Shown here: in pieces, positions 34,901 through 47,249 of the stretch
Position numbering within the stretch: position 1 is the stretch's first letter
How the letters are laid out: every line of letters begins with the position of its first letter
Origin: Magnolia sinica
Lineage: Eukaryota > Streptophyta > Magnoliopsida > Magnoliales > Magnoliaceae
Direction: 5' to 3'
Length of the DNA stretch: 64,000 nucleotides
Assembly: GCF_029962835.1 (NCBI RefSeq)
Contig: NC_080588.1
Coordinates: 28,629,501 to 28,693,500 of the forward strand
Notes under the pieces: generated by a model
What the model was told of the DNA's origin: nothing
The model's database searches: none
What the model saw: the letters and a program-made list of their open reading frames with translations, nothing else
Position numbers and translations under genes: made by a program

Positions 34901-35835
34901 CATCAAATTAAGTTGCTGGATGGTAAGGATCCCTTCCCTCCATGCATGCAAAGGCCTATGTAGCCCATGTGATGCAAGGATTAAGAAGAAATTATCATAA
35001 TGGGTCCATGGAAAATGACCCACCATGGAATGGATTGTGAATGATCTAAGCCCTTGGCCTTCATCCTAGGAACCATATAGGGTCTCCACCATGGTTTGGT
35101 GGCCCTACATGCTCCCATGTATGTAGAAAAAGGAAGGGAAGAAAGGAGAGAAGAAGAAAGAGAGATGAAGCCAAGAAGAGCACCCACCTTAATGGATCCC
35201 ATTCCAAAGTTACATCAATCTATTCTTCATGCTCCAAGGGACATGTTTCAATGGGTGAGATGGATTGTTGAAGGTTAGATGGGAGGGGATTTGAGGGAGA
35301 AGGGGCTGGAGAAGAGAGGAAGATGGAAGGGGAGTTGCTAAGGAAGAAGAGAAGAGAGAGAGAAATGAGAGGGAAAGAGAGAGAGAGACTTTTAAGACTT
35401 GTAATGATGAACTCTCTCTCTCCTAGGCAATGATGGTAGCCTATGGTGATATTAACAAGGCTTAGGGTAATAATAGCCTTTCTATAAATCTCAGCCTAGG
35501 GTGAAATGATGGCATGGGAAAATGTGTAACCCATGGTGGGGTCTACTAATCATGCAATCAATGGCCCATATCCATCAACGATCATAACTTGAGATGTAAA
35601 TATCGGATTAACGCACAGGACGCAGCGTCGGAATCGTGGCGACGAGGCGGACGCAATGGCATAGGTCTCGGGTCAACCCGAGTCGGGTTTACATGACCGA
35701 ACTCAAGGGTAACTGCAAACACTATCCGAAGGCTGCGGGTCACCGAAATTCGACTGGTAGGACTGCGAGACCATGATGAACAAGATGCATACTCACACAC
35801 ACATGCATACATAAGAACTAGGGTTGGGTCTCACA
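32000..35835 (+). mobile_element. Second copy of the GGCC-rich long LTR family, left-truncated
   Basis: 32065-32270 is homologous to the 6000-6190 part of solo LTR 1 (shared 'tattttcggtgtcc', 'ccatccac', 'cctgtggagg', 'gccctgatg'). The terminus at 35590-35835 resembles the end of LTR 1 ('aattcgactgg' then 'aggactgcg', closing TCTCACA). Between them is GGGCC-word-rich sequence. It lacks the inverted insert found in LTR 1. The left terminus was not found. Its many open frames are composition artefacts. Confidence 0.6.
33613..34100 (+). repeat. 188-bp degenerate tandem repeat, about 2.6 units
   Basis: Units start near 33613, 33804 and 33992. Each has a 'gaaatttt' start, a 'attttaat(t/a)(t/c)att' core, 'aatcggactgat' and 'ccattggccc'. 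They lie inside the second long LTR copy. Confidence 0.65.
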
Positions 35836-37776
35836 GGTCCACAGTCCTAAATTTCTCAAAGACTTTTCCTTCTTCGTCTTGGGTCAACCCGATTTGAACG
35901 GGTTCATGGCTTGGTGCTCCGCGGCTGTACATATGCCATGCACACGCACCCTAAATGTGGGGGCCCATAGAGATGTTTTGCGAAATCCACTCAGACTTCC
36001 CGACTCCATGGGTCCAATTAGGACCCCTGGCCAAAGATCAGATAGATCCAAAGCTCAGGTGGGTCATGCCAAGTGAACATGATCTTTAAGTGTTCATTTA
36101 CGTTGATCCTATGATCGGATCATTTTCAGATTTGACCATTAGGGATTCTAAGGGTTCTTAGTGAAATCTAAAGATATCTAAATGGTTTCTATCAAAACTT
36201 AATGGCCTGACGGTGTGATCAAGGGGTGGATAGCTAATTTAAGTGTTGCAGATCAACGAACAGTTGATCAAGTAACTTAGGTCTTGAAACTGATTTCATA
36301 TGGCTTAGTCATTGTAACAAAGCGTTGTTTAACTTTTTATCCTAATTGAGTTCCTAAAATTAAGTCTCCTGAGGTTCAATGTGGATCCGTTGATGATGTG
36401 ATGGTCTAACTTGAAATTCAATGGTGGGATGGCTTGATTTATGGATGAAAATTATTCTTATATGCTAAGTTTAGGTTAAAATAAATGTGAATATACAAGT
36501 AAGCTAGAATTGCATTTATACCAAGTTAGGTCTTCATTGTAACACCTGAGTACTGAAAAGTATGGGGTGTTATACCCCTAACTGCCCATTTTTCCAAACC
36601 ACTATTCTGGAAGATTTTGGAAGAGATCCAGGATCTATTTAGATTTATAAAGATTCGTGCGGCCATCCTATGATTGTCGGTTCTCAGTTTTGCACATTTG
36701 GTCATAACGGGCGTTGGGGCCTTTTCCCTCATGTGGGCCTATTGCTCAATGAGGGGCCTGACTGAGATTGGTGAGCCGTTTATGAGCTGTTGTCGGTGCC
36801 GAGTGGTCCGGGGCTGATTTGGGTCACCCCATCGCTGTTTGTACTCCCAATAGCACTCAAACTTACTGGGTCCATTGGGCCCATTAGGCTTTATTGTGGT
36901 TTTCGGGGTTATGGGCTGGCTAAGCTACCTTTCTAATGGTCTTCCAAGCTCACAAATCCTCTTACATTGTCCAAGATGAGGTACATCGTGCTGGGTGGGG
37001 GTGGGGTGTCTACACACACCATGGTTAGGATCATTCCTTTTCATTGAGAAGATCCCTTAAGCCATATCTCTTTTGTGCCATAGGCTTAGCCACATGCACT
37101 TAGTCCAACACAATGTTCACAAGGGGTTCATGGTTTTGGTCAAACCATTTTGTACACTTAACACTACATTCCAAAAGTAATATGAGCAGTATCCACCGTA
37201 CGTCCATTTTCAAATATGTTCCTTCCCAATCACTCCGGAATATAGCAATTCTCGTATGCAAAATACTGTAGTAATCCTGATTATTTGGCAGTTCTGTTAG
37301 TTGAGGTGGGTTATTGCTCGTATTGTGAAATAATCTTTCCTTTTGCATGCCAATAATCGGATGGATATAGCAATCTTCCCTTTCTTTTTGGGATCTCGCC
37401 CAGCAGTTGCATACTACTACCCTCATGCAAACTTTCCATTTGATGCTTGAAACGCCCCATTTTTAGTTCAACCCAGCAATTGCTCAAAAAGTCCCACCAT
37501 CCTATTGAACACACTAGAAATTAGAAAGTCAAGAAGAACAATACAATGATGGTCTACACTCAACTGAAAAAAGGTACATGATGGGTGACTAAGATGGATG
37601 GGCATGGTCCATCTCATGTCCAATGCAACATCAAAACGGTCCCAACCACATCCCATGTTCCTCATGTGGCCTGTTTTGATCATAGAAAACATCCACCCAA
37701 ATTCAAAGAGTGCTTTTAAACTATAGGTACATTGAATGAATCTAAGCATCATGCATTCTTTTATATAATAGCAACC
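35836..37776. mobile_element. LTR-like sequence, boundaries uncertain
   Basis: There is no coding support. A TGTAACACC word at 36538 followed by 'tatggggtgttata' resembles the TGTAACACCC...GGGTGTTACA termini of Ty3-type LTRs. The upstream part (35880-36080) resembles 360-480 near the window start ('gggtcaa', GGGCCC words). I could not define an element with matching ends. Confidence 0.3.
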
Positions 37777-38595
37777 TGCTTTCTAGTGACACAGGGAAGG
37801 GCGTGATGAGGTTGTTCATCATCTTCCTCAGGGATAACTACTCTAAATCCACGGAGCTCTCTGGATTCTTCACATAGTTTCCTCAAATTCATGAGGGATA
37901 AATTAGAAACAACTTTTAATAAATTTAAAAATAAATTGATTGATGATAAATATGAAATTCCAATCCTTTAAATAATGAGTTCAAACTTACGACTGAGTTT
38001 TAGACTAAAACTCCAACTCAAACTCCTTAAAAACGTGACTCACTATAAATAGTAAACTTACTATTTATAGACGGTCATGATTCCTACTAGACGACTTCAT
38101 GGTTTTCGGCCAAAAATAGTAAGTGTCCAATTTGGCATAACCATGTTATTCTCCTTATTTTTATAAAGCCCTTTTCATGTTGGGCACGACTCCTACAACT
38201 AAAAGGATGAAAAGTTATGATTTAATTAAAACTTACTATTTATAGTAAAAGTGAAAATAAAATGAACTTTTGACCGTCGATCTGATGGGATCTCACAAAT
38301 CCAGCATGGGCAACCTGGCGAAGTGAGTTGGTTGGTTAAAGTAGCTTCTCCGACCCAAAATCATATATGATATGTCGAAAAATTCATTCTGTTTTGCAAG
38401 ATACGACTGTTTTAAGGTTCTAACTGTCCTTATCATTTCTGCCTCCGATCAGGCCTTCTCTAGTCCATCTTTGCCATGAAAGTGTCCACGACCCGCTCTA
38501 CATCAAATGGGCCATTCATTAATGACCCAGGTCCAACCTAGACTGAACACCAAGACTAGATTTCAAGCTCAGGCTGAGTCTTGGTCTTTTACAGG
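37777..38595 (-). mobile_element. Solo LTR or LTR fragment related to the one at 54916
   Basis: It begins TGACACAGGGAAGGGCGTGATGAGG-like text at 37777, matching TGACACAAGGAAGAGCATGATGAGG-like text at 54916, and continues with similar AT-rich content including 'tactatttatag'. No primer-binding site precedes it and the right end is unclear. Orientation is inferred from the better preserved copy. Confidence 0.4.
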
Positions 38596-38892
38596 GTTGA
38601 GCCCATTGCGATCCCCAAAATGCAGATTGTGTGCAATGTAATTTTATATATGAATTAATACTGCAATTAATATTCTTAAAAGATGAATTTTATTATAAGA
38701 TAACCCATGTTCTTACAACCTAAATCAAAGTGTAAATCTCAATACCATAAAGATAAATTTGCATTACAACCTAATCAACAGTTGAGGTTGGTAGAAGTAA
38801 TGATCTGGATTGCAAATGACCCATGATCGAGATCGTGCAGTTCACAACGAAACCTTAAGGATTTTGGTGATTTAGATGACAATGTTTATGTC

Positions 38893-40724
38893 TTACTGGA
38901 AGCAGAAGCAAGTGACGGGAAGCTGCCCTGTCGATTTATACTTCCTCGCCTTCTCCCTCGTCTTAGACTCGTCATTTCTTTTACTTTCCTCAGCAATGGA
39001 TCTTGCACCTTCGGCAATTTTATTAATCCTCTGTATTTCTAACTGGTATGCTTGTGTGGCCCTTGCTCTTCGTAGGTCCAGCACGCTCTGCATTTCCATG
39101 AAATGGACATTCCGTTACCGATAATCAGTGTTTTTCACTTTGGTTATAGATATCAAAGGAGAGATGATTCGAACCTCTTTTCTATCCAACCGGCGCTTTG
39201 CCTTGCTCTTCTTCTCATCCTCCCATGACTGAATTGTCGACCATTGCTTTTGGAATCTGAAATTTTTTATCCATCAGTTGCCATTAAACGGTGAAAACCA
39301 AAGACATCTATATCGTGCATTGAGGAATTTGGACTTGAACAGACACGTTGAGGGTCTGAGTCCAATTCAACTTGGAACTCAGTCAATTAATCGATTGAGC
39401 TCTTTTCTTTTACAAGTGGAGAAAACTGAAGCGATTTTGGTATCATCATCATCATCATCATCAATTGACTTTCAAAAGAGAAAGTGATTTGGGTTGAGTC
39501 GACTCGGCAGGTCTTCAAGTACCCAGTTGAGTTTTTTAACCTCTGGTTATAACATCAACTTACTTTCAAAAGAAAGTGCTTTGGATTGAATCGACTCGGC
39601 AACTCATCGAGCACCTGTTTGAGTATGAGCGTGTGTGTGTGTGTGTGTGGGAAATGGTTCAATGCGGTCGACCTCATGGGAACTTCTCATGAGGTTGAGC
39701 TGTGTGGGCCCCACCATGATATGTGTCGAAAATCAGTACCATGAATTTGATGGGTCCCCTTTAAATTATGGGATATCCAAAAATCAACCGGAACTGAGGT
39801 GGGTCATACCATCTAAAATAATGTAAAGACATGCCTAAAACATATAAAAGCACTTGGTGGAGCCCACCTGAAACTTGGATGCATCTGAAACTTGGTCAGA
39901 CCCCTCGTCAAAGTGGGATACACATAATGGATGGGCTAGATTTGTGAACCACATCTCAGTGGCCCAACAAATGATTATGAATGTTGTAATGCGAGGGTAA
40001 CCCCTCTTAACTTTTGTATGTGGTGTGGCTCACACAAGTCATGGATTGACTTGATTTTTAATCTCAAGGCCCACCATGGAATGTTGCATTGACTGATGGG
40101 GTAGATTTTTGACACGCATCATGGTGGGCCCACACAACTCGGCCTTATGGAAGTTCCATATATATATGTGTGTGTGTGTGTGGAAAAGGTTTTATGCGGT
40201 CGAGCTCATGGGAACTTCCCATGAGGTCAAGCTGTGTGGGCCCCACCATGATATATGTCAAACATCAACACCATGCATTTGATGGGTCCCCTTTAAATTA
40301 TGGGATATCCAAAAATCAGCCACACACAGAAATCAAGTAAGCCATACCATCTAAAATCATGTGAAGACATGCCTAAAATATATAAAAGCACTTGGTGGGG
40401 TCCACCTGAAATTTGGATGTGTCTGAAACTTGGTCTGACCCCTCATCCAAGTGGGACACACATAATGGATGGGCTGGATTTGTGAACCACATCTCGGTGG
40501 GCCCAATAAATGATTATGAATGTTTTAATGGAGGGTAACCCCTCTAAACTTTTGTATGTGGTGTGGCCCAAAAAGTCACGGATTGACTTGATTTTTAATC
40601 CCTAGGCCCACCATGGAATGGTGCATTTGACTGACGGTGTTGATGTTTGACACGCATCACGGTGGGCCTACACAACTCGACCTCATGGCAAGTTCCCATG
40701 ATCTCCATCGCATAGAACATTTTC

Positions 40725-40781
<57 letters not shown>

Positions 40782-43700
40782 TCTAGTTATAAGGTGATTC
40801 TGAAATGCATGTAATTACCGCTTCTTTATCTTAGCCATCTGACTTTTCTCCCATGCATCTGCTTGGGTTTCTGTCTTGCCGTTTGCACTCGAGTACTCGT
40901 TCCCCTTGCCATCGTTGGATGTTGGTCTCCCTGTCTTATCCTTACTACTCTCTGGTTCACCTTTGTTATCCAAAGAAAAAGTGGTAGTTTTCTTTATGCT
41001 CGGGACAGTGCCCGTCGCCTTTTCCTGCAACTTCTGATTGCCTGTTGCAGATTTTTCTAGTGACTTGCCGTCAAACAATTCCGGTTTCTTCGTTGCAACT
41101 TCTGTATCTGATTCAAAGAGCATCTCATCACGATATCAATAGAAAGAATGAAAGAATTCACTGATTTATTATTTTTTATTTTTAAATCTTCCTTCTTTCA
41201 CTACTTCCTTACCAGTAGACCTTGTGGGGATACTACTAGCCTTTGAAGGCCCGGCCAGGGTATCATCTTTTCTGCTCTTCATCTTGCTTATAGAGATATC
41301 CGACGACCTTTTCTTGTTCAAGGAGTCGGTTTCTTCAAGCGTGGTGATGGCAAAAGCAGTAGCTGCAACTATTGTTTCGAACTCACCATCGCTAATGCTG
41401 CTGTCACGGCTCATTCTGCTTGAGAATTGCCTCACGAACCAGTTCTGTGCTCTCTTCTTCTCTGCAAATACCAACTCTCTTAAGGTGTTTTTTCTTTTAT
41501 GTCAATGCCTATTTCTTTCCATCATAGTTCTAAAACTTGATGCCTTGAATCAAAACTCGGATAGAAATCGATCCAAGTCATATAGATTTGCTATTTCATA
41601 CTGATTGCTTTTCTATTTATCTATTATTAGTGTAATATTCCTAAGTTTAATTATTAAATACCGAGTCGACTCAAATAGAATCGAGTCTTCAAGTCAACCT
41701 GACCGGACTAGATATTGAGTCGAGTTTTCGAGTTTTCAAATTATGCTTGCCACCACAGTTTTGGGTTTTTTTTTTTCTGTAGGAAAACTGGTATGGTTTG
41801 TTTCTTGATTCTATTAACTCGGTATGAGTCGAGTCGGGATGACTCATCCGAGTCAAGCCTATTTGCATCTCTAACTTTATGTATACAAATTGTGATTTAC
41901 AAGAAAGGAATAGGATGCAAATATTCAACGTCTGGTTATAGATTATGCTTTTTCGATTCCAATACGCCCCCCATTCCAAAAAAGTAAGGAAAATGGAAGT
42001 TTACAAGTGCAGAGGTGAGGGTTGATACGCAGGCACTCAAAATGGGTATGTGTGGCATACGTTAACTCAACACGAACCGATTGCAGCAACCAGGATAAGT
42101 AGGTCCTGACGCGGATTAGCTAATGAAAGATTGAGTAGCTGAGATGTGGCCGGGCGGATTAGTTACTGAAGTGACGTCACCAAGTTCTGTGAGCCCCACC
42201 ATGATGCATGTGTTGTATTCACACCGTCCATCCATTCGGAAAGATCAAGTTATAGTGTCCACCTAAAAAAGGGATTCTTGGGCTTAGCCTACAAATGATT
42301 TATATGATGGGCCCCTCTCAATCCTCATCAGGCAATCCCATATCTCGACCACCCAAATATATTTTGGATCATTTATCCAATAAATGAGTTTTCTGGGGTG
42401 TGGGCCATGACATAAGTGGGTCCCACCAGATGAATGGTCATGATTAATTGATCATGGGCCGGCCATGCGACTCCGCAAGGGACCGGGGTCTGGTTTGAAT
42501 TCCCATATATACAAGGGAACAAAAATGATGCAGAGAAAGCCCAAGTCTCACCCCTAGCACGTGCAAAGCATGTTACATATATGACGTCCGAACCGTACAA
42601 AAGGTGTAGGGCTGGCAATAGATACCAAGTCCATACATGCCTTAGCCCTTACCAAATACCTGAAAGGACCTGATGGATTACCCGAATCCAATCCTGTAAT
42701 GGTACTACTTATCCGAATTCCGAATCCCTCACCTGATGAACGGCCCAGATATTACACGTGTTGTATCGTTAATTTTATTATTGTAAAGGCCATCGTATCT
42801 CTCTGTGGTGCTAGCTGGTGGCGGAAATGGGCTCAAGTTGAGTCAACCCCAGCTGGGACCTGGTCCTAATTAATCAAGCCGAGAAGGGCGGGAACTTGGT
42901 CCTGGTCATAGTTACGGCAGCCCATAGGGCCTGTTTGGATTCGTTTAATAATATTTGAGGTAAATAATGTTTCCCTGTAAACGTTATGTCTGACAAACGG
43001 TGATAAATGATTGTTTTTCAACAAGATTTTTCATGAAAATACTTCTCTTCCCTTCCAAATTTCTTATTTGGAAAATAGATTCCTTCTCTTGAAAATTTTA
43101 GAAGATGGATTGTGGCATGTGGGTCACATATCACACATTGATGTATTGATATGTGCTGCATGTTTGAAAATTGATGATGACAGATGATGCATATGTTGCG
43201 TGTGACATGTGTGACTCATGTGGAGCATGCACTTAAGTATGGATGCCGGCGCATGTGGCATGTGGTACATTTGCACATGTGGGGTGCTTGAAGATATTGC
43301 AGTACATGTAAGACATTGAGGTGCACTTGAAGATAGGTGATTATACATGTTGCACATGCCATAAATAGGCATGTGTGTGGAGGTTTAGGATGGATTATGA
43401 GATATTAAGGCACTTGAACGGGAGTCTACCCAAGTAGGGCATTCAAAGGTAATTTGTTGGCACATGTTTCATATGTTGCACATTGGCACATGTTATGCAT
43501 GTGAACCGCTTAAGATGGATGACAATCATGGGGGGACATTGGATTTTTTAAGATGAAGGTGGCACATGCTTACACAGGATGTTGGGGGTGTATGGCACAT
43601 TGAAGAGTTGGTTACTAAAAGAACGATGATGATGACACAAAATTAATATGTGACACAAGGAAATATTTGTGGTGCTTTAAGATTAATGGTAGCACATGCT

Positions 43701-45410
43701 TCACACATGTACATTGGTACATGTGGGGCACTTAAAAGACATATAGTGGAATATGTAACTACCATATGGGGGTATTTTATAAAAAGAAAAAGTCATTTTT
43801 TTTAATTTATCTTAATTTTTTGGAAATTATATTTTTCAAAATTTGAAAAAGAAAACGAGAGATAGGACATTTTTTAAAGATAAAAAGAAAATTGACATTT
43901 ATTTTTAATTTTTTTAATTTTTTTTTTTTAAAAAAACAACTTATAATAACAAACAACAAAACTTCATCTTCATAAAAATGCCTTTCCCTCAATTTATATT
44001 TGAACAAATCCATACAGGCCGGTAGGAAAAAGGAATAAATGATTGAAGGTTTTGAGATAGTCTTATCTAAGATATGTTTAAAAAAAAAAAAAAAAAATTT
44101 AAAATATTTCCACATGTGATGAGTTCATCATATGTTCAGAACAAAGGCATAACTCAGAACCAACGATTACCTTTAAACTACACAAGCATTGTAAACGGCA
44201 GCCTCTTACAAGAGTTTTGAAGCCTCTTTTTTTTTCTCTTTTGTTTTCTTTTTTTTAATAATGGTGGCCCACTTAATGATTTGCCAGAGCCATTTATCAT
44301 TGGCCTAGTCCGGCCAAGACACTAGGCCTAGATTTCAACCCGACTCAGGCCCTTGGGCAGCCATGCCCATTCTCAACCCTACTCCACTCCCCACCGAAAA
44401 AGGGAGAAAAGGGGGAAATGAACGGAATAAAAGTAAAAGAAATGAGGGATACCTGGTTTGAAGGACTGGGACTTCTGTGGTGGTACCCTTCTTCTGCTGG
44501 GATCCTCTTGGCTATCCTGTCCTAAAAATCTCACCCTGACTAACTGGTCAACAATCTCTCCTTTTCTTTTATTTATTTATATAATTTTATTTTTATAGCA
44601 TGCTATGAAATAGATTTCAAATGCAACTGAGAAAAAAGAAGAAATGGCACAATGACCAAAATGGGCCCTAGTCTGCTTTTTTTTTTTTTAAAGGCAGTGT
44701 GGTGGAGCATTATGGGGTAAAATGACCAAAATACACTTAGTTTGTGTATGATATCCGGCCCATCCGAAAGATGCACCCCACCATGACGATCAAATGCCCA
44801 AAAAAATTTAGGCTGATCTAATTATCAGGTGGGCCACGTGGAATTTGAGATTTTCGAAAGGCACGTTGTTTCCTATGATGTGGCCCACCTGATAATTGGA
44901 TCTGCCCTTTTTTTTTGGTTGTACAATAATCATGGTAGGGTCATAAACACATCACATGGACCCCACAATGTTTGGCTCCACAACTTTCCTGAAAAGAAAA
45001 TAAAATAAAGGGTATTTTTATCAATTTTACCTCCCTCAGTAAAATTCAATATAATGAAGGCAATTTTTTTTTAACAAATTCAGGTTTTTAAGGATTAGGC
45101 GATCCAATCATCAGGTAGTCCACACAAAATAAACAATTCACAACTAACCAAAAACAGCCAAATTCATGATGGCCCACATGAGTGTTGGTCAGCCTGAATC
45201 TGGGGGTGTCCCATTTTCGAAGTGCTGTGACCCAAATGGACGTTTTTTAAGGAAGATGTCAGGCAAACTGCCCATGCACATGAAAGAAAGGTCAGGTTTG
45301 ATCAAACAGTATATGCAGTTCCGCCATATGAAGCTTTCAAAAAAAAAAAAAAACATTATCATCGGGTGGGTGGCGTGGAGGTACCTTATCTGTTTAATCA
45401 AGCTTTCCAT
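38893..45410 (-). CDS. Remorin family protein, six coding exons
   Basis: Exons on the minus strand are 45410-45385, 44535-44453, 41461-41213, 41101-40819, 39256-39175 and 39087-38893. All have GT/AG borders and compatible phases, giving 918 nt and 305 residues. The N-terminus MESLIKQIR is followed by a polar, probably disordered stretch. Exon 3 has KKRAQNWFVRQFSS and the conserved VAATAFAITTLEE. The Remorin_C domain starts at about residue 200 (ADAWEKSQMAKIKKR) and runs through WEDEKKSKAKRRLDRKE and RRARATQAYQLEIQRINKIA to TGQLPVTCFCFQ. This forms a coiled coil with a C-terminal Cys-containing anchor that attaches remorins to plasma-membrane nanodomains. The usual CFCF end is followed here by one extra Gln. 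Introns of 849, 2991, 111, 1562 and 87 bp are enlarged by MITEs. Identification of Remorin_C is secure; exons 1-2 rest on splice-phase agreement. Confidence 0.88.
39649..40157. mobile_element. Palindromic MITE, copy 1, in remorin intron 4
   Basis: The element opens 'gggaaatggttcaatgcggtc' and contains 'tgtgtgggccccaccatgat'. It closes with 'catcatggtgggcccacac' and 'tatggaagttcca', which is inversely related to the start. It is flanked by TG and TA microsatellites and is about 80-90% similar by eye to copy 2 immediately downstream. Confidence 0.75.
40181..40727. mobile_element. Palindromic MITE, copy 2, in remorin intron 4
   Basis: The left end GGAAAAGGTTTTATGCGGT and the right end, which reads GGAAAATGTTCTATGCGAT on the minus strand, begin a terminal inverted repeat of roughly 90 bp. 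It includes CATGGGAACTT and TGTGGGCCCCACCATGAT. The element sits between (TG)n on the left and (AT)n at 40727-40777 on the right. It has no coding capacity. Confidence 0.8.
40727..40777 (+). repeat. (AT)n microsatellite
   Basis: About 25 AT units directly abut the right end of the MITE and lie 42 bp inside remorin intron 4 from the exon-4 donor. Confidence 0.95.
42165..42475. mobile_element. Palindromic GTGGGCC-type MITE in remorin intron 2 (partial)
   Basis: The left end 'gacgtcaccaagttctgtgag' with 'ccccaccatgatgcatgtg' matches the terminus of the 50041 copy (TGATGTCACCAAGTTCTGTGG). The right side, 'gacataagtgggtcccacc', is a weaker inverse match. It seems degraded. Confidence 0.5.
43110..43790 (+). 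repeat. Degenerate GCACATG-word repeat region in remorin intron 2
   Basis: Words such as TTGGCACATG, TGCACATG, GGCATGTGG and GCACTT(G/A)A recur in direct and inverted orientation over almost 700 bases at irregular spacing. No coding sequence is present. Confidence 0.6.
44755..44950. mobile_element. Short hairpin MITE in remorin intron 1
   Basis: The text 'ctgatctaattatcaggtgg' with 'gccac' on the left pairs with 'gtggcccacctgataattgg' with 'atctg' on the right, around a spacer of roughly 45 bp. The outer CCACCATGA and TCATGGTAGG words also pair. Confidence 0.7.
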
Positions 45411-45720
45411 GCTTCCAAACCGCCGCTTTCGATTGTCCTCGTCGGAGTCTAGGAGAGAGAGTTGTGATGAGTTTGAAGGAGAGGAGAGTCATGGGAAGCT
45501 TATTTGAAGTAGAAGCACATAGACAAGAAAGGAAGGCTTGTGAAGGTTGTAGCGTAGGGGAAGGGAGGCAAGCAAAGTAATATATGCTTGCATACAAGGT
45601 TTGGTTTGAATAAAGAGAAAAAAGGGTGGTGGGATGAAGAAAAGGATATCTCTTTTCCTTTGTGCATAGGTTTCTCATTCCTTTGTTATATTATTGCCTT
45701 TCCATCTCTTCATTAATAAA
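45411..45720 (-). promoter_or_regulatory. 5' flank of the remorin gene with an overlapping upstream ORF
   Basis: On the minus strand, CT-rich leader-like sequence precedes the remorin ATG at 45410. An upstream frame with ATGs at 45678 and 45490-45492 ends at 45394, 16 bases past the remorin ATG, in a different frame. TATA-like words (gcaataatataac near 45690-45700; gctttattaatg near 45712-45722) lie upstream. The transcription start is unknown, so whether the longer or shorter upstream ORF is transcribed cannot be told. Confidence 0.4.
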
Positions 45721-45934
45721 GCTGGCTTTTTGTTACAGTTAGAAATGTGCTTTCCCCACCTTTCTTTCTTCAGTAGCCATCCATGATATGGTGAAGAATG
45801 TAAAGGAGATTTTTAAAGTGGGGATTCGAGAATTGAATGCTTCTTTTTTTTGTTTGTGATTTTTATTCTGGGTGTTTGTTCCATTATAATCTCTCCTCCT
45901 CTTGAGGCCGGATCCAATATAAATGTTTTTAAGA

Positions 45935-46345
45935 TACACTTGACGTACAAACTGATGTGTTGGCCCACCATGATGTTTTAGTTACATCTAATCCGTCCAT
46001 CATGTGTGTCCCCTTCTATTCTCCTCGATCGGGTCCCAAAAGTAGTTTGTTCCCAAACTCAGGTGGGCTACACCACGTAAAATCAAGGCCTAAAAACCTC
46101 TAAAATACATGTTGCTTGCAGCCCACCTAAGTTTTTGAATGGCTCGGATGCATCTTTTGATTGGATTAGATGGCAGATCTCACGTACAATCTGAAAGGTT
46201 TTTAACGGTGGGCATCCCCAGCTAAATTATTTGCTGTGGTGTATCCTGCTTGAATTTTTGGATTCGCACACATGATGGACGGATTGGATGTAATAAAATC
46301 ATCAAGATGGGCCACACATGTTGATTTGTATGTTAAGATTATCCT
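45935..46345. mobile_element. Palindromic MITE upstream of the remorin gene
   Basis: The left TIR (TTGACGTACAAACTGATGTG then TGGCCCACCATGATG and AATCCGTCCATCATGTGTG) pairs with the right end near 46265-46340 read in reverse (TTAACATACAAATCAACATG, GTGTGGCCCATCTTGATG, AATCCGTCCATCATGTGTG). The inverted repeat is about 80 bp. No target duplication is evident. Confidence 0.75.
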
Positions 46346-47110
46346 AGAGACGTTTGCATTGGATTTGGCCTCCTCTTTCACGGTGATTATGCGGATATGT
46401 TCCCTAGTACACACCACCCCCTAGCAAGAGAATCGTTGAAATTGTGTCCGAATGACTACTGCTAATGTACATGCCACGCATTTACTTGCCAGGTTGGCAT
46501 ATTGGCACGAAATCTAATCCATTCATCAGAGACATACCACTATTTAAATGCTCTCCTCCAAGAATCAGGTAAGTTCATTCTTCAACTGGGCCACAATTTA
46601 CAAAAAAATTTTATGGACGAAAACTACTTGGCTAAAGTTTTCTTAACCGTCCAACTGTTTCTAACATTGTGGCCCGCCAGCTGGACCGGTCAGATTTATT
46701 TTTGGAAGAGAACATCTACACGATCAGAACCACCTTATGGATGAGTTGGATATTGCGCCTGCCAGTCACGCACACACGTCGTGTTGGCAGGTGCATTAGC
46801 AGCTTGTATAGGCATGTGAGCAGAGCAAAGCTGAAATGTAAAATATTAAGTACGGAACAAAGGGCTCTCAACGGAACAGTCCGGCCATAGCTTGAATGCC
46901 ATACACGTGAGATGTCGGCAGTCATGTATAAATGATAAGGCTCACCTTTTATATACCGTACAATCACCACATTATTGAGATAATTTTAAAATTAAACTTG
47001 ACAAATAATTAAAAATTAAGCTTACCCTTTAAAGAAATAAACAGACTTATATGTCTATTGCTATTGTCTGCCAAATTTTTAATTTTTTTTTTTTTTACTG
47101 ATGATGTTAC
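46346..47110. other. Spacer without supported gene
   Basis: No domain or splice pattern is visible in the short open frames of this interval. GATGTTAC at 47103-47110 is the left target duplication of the next element. Confidence 0.5.
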
Positions 47111-47249
47111 GTAGAGCCGGCACACAACAACTCGTCTTGCCTGATTCAACTCGTCTGACTCATTCGAACCTGAACCCAATAAGTAAGTTAGTCCGAACTG
47201 AGTAAGCTTCACCCAATCCAAATTCAAACCAAGTCGAGTTCGAGTTAAC

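Noticed and set aside
40863-41604. Plus-strand open frames opposite remorin exons 3 and 4
   Set aside because: Shadows of the minus-strand remorin exons, which have consistent splice phases and a recognised domain.
42450-42510. Possible tRNA-like box B (GGTTTGAATTCCC)
   Set aside because: No cloverleaf or box A at the right distance could be drawn, and no target duplications were found.
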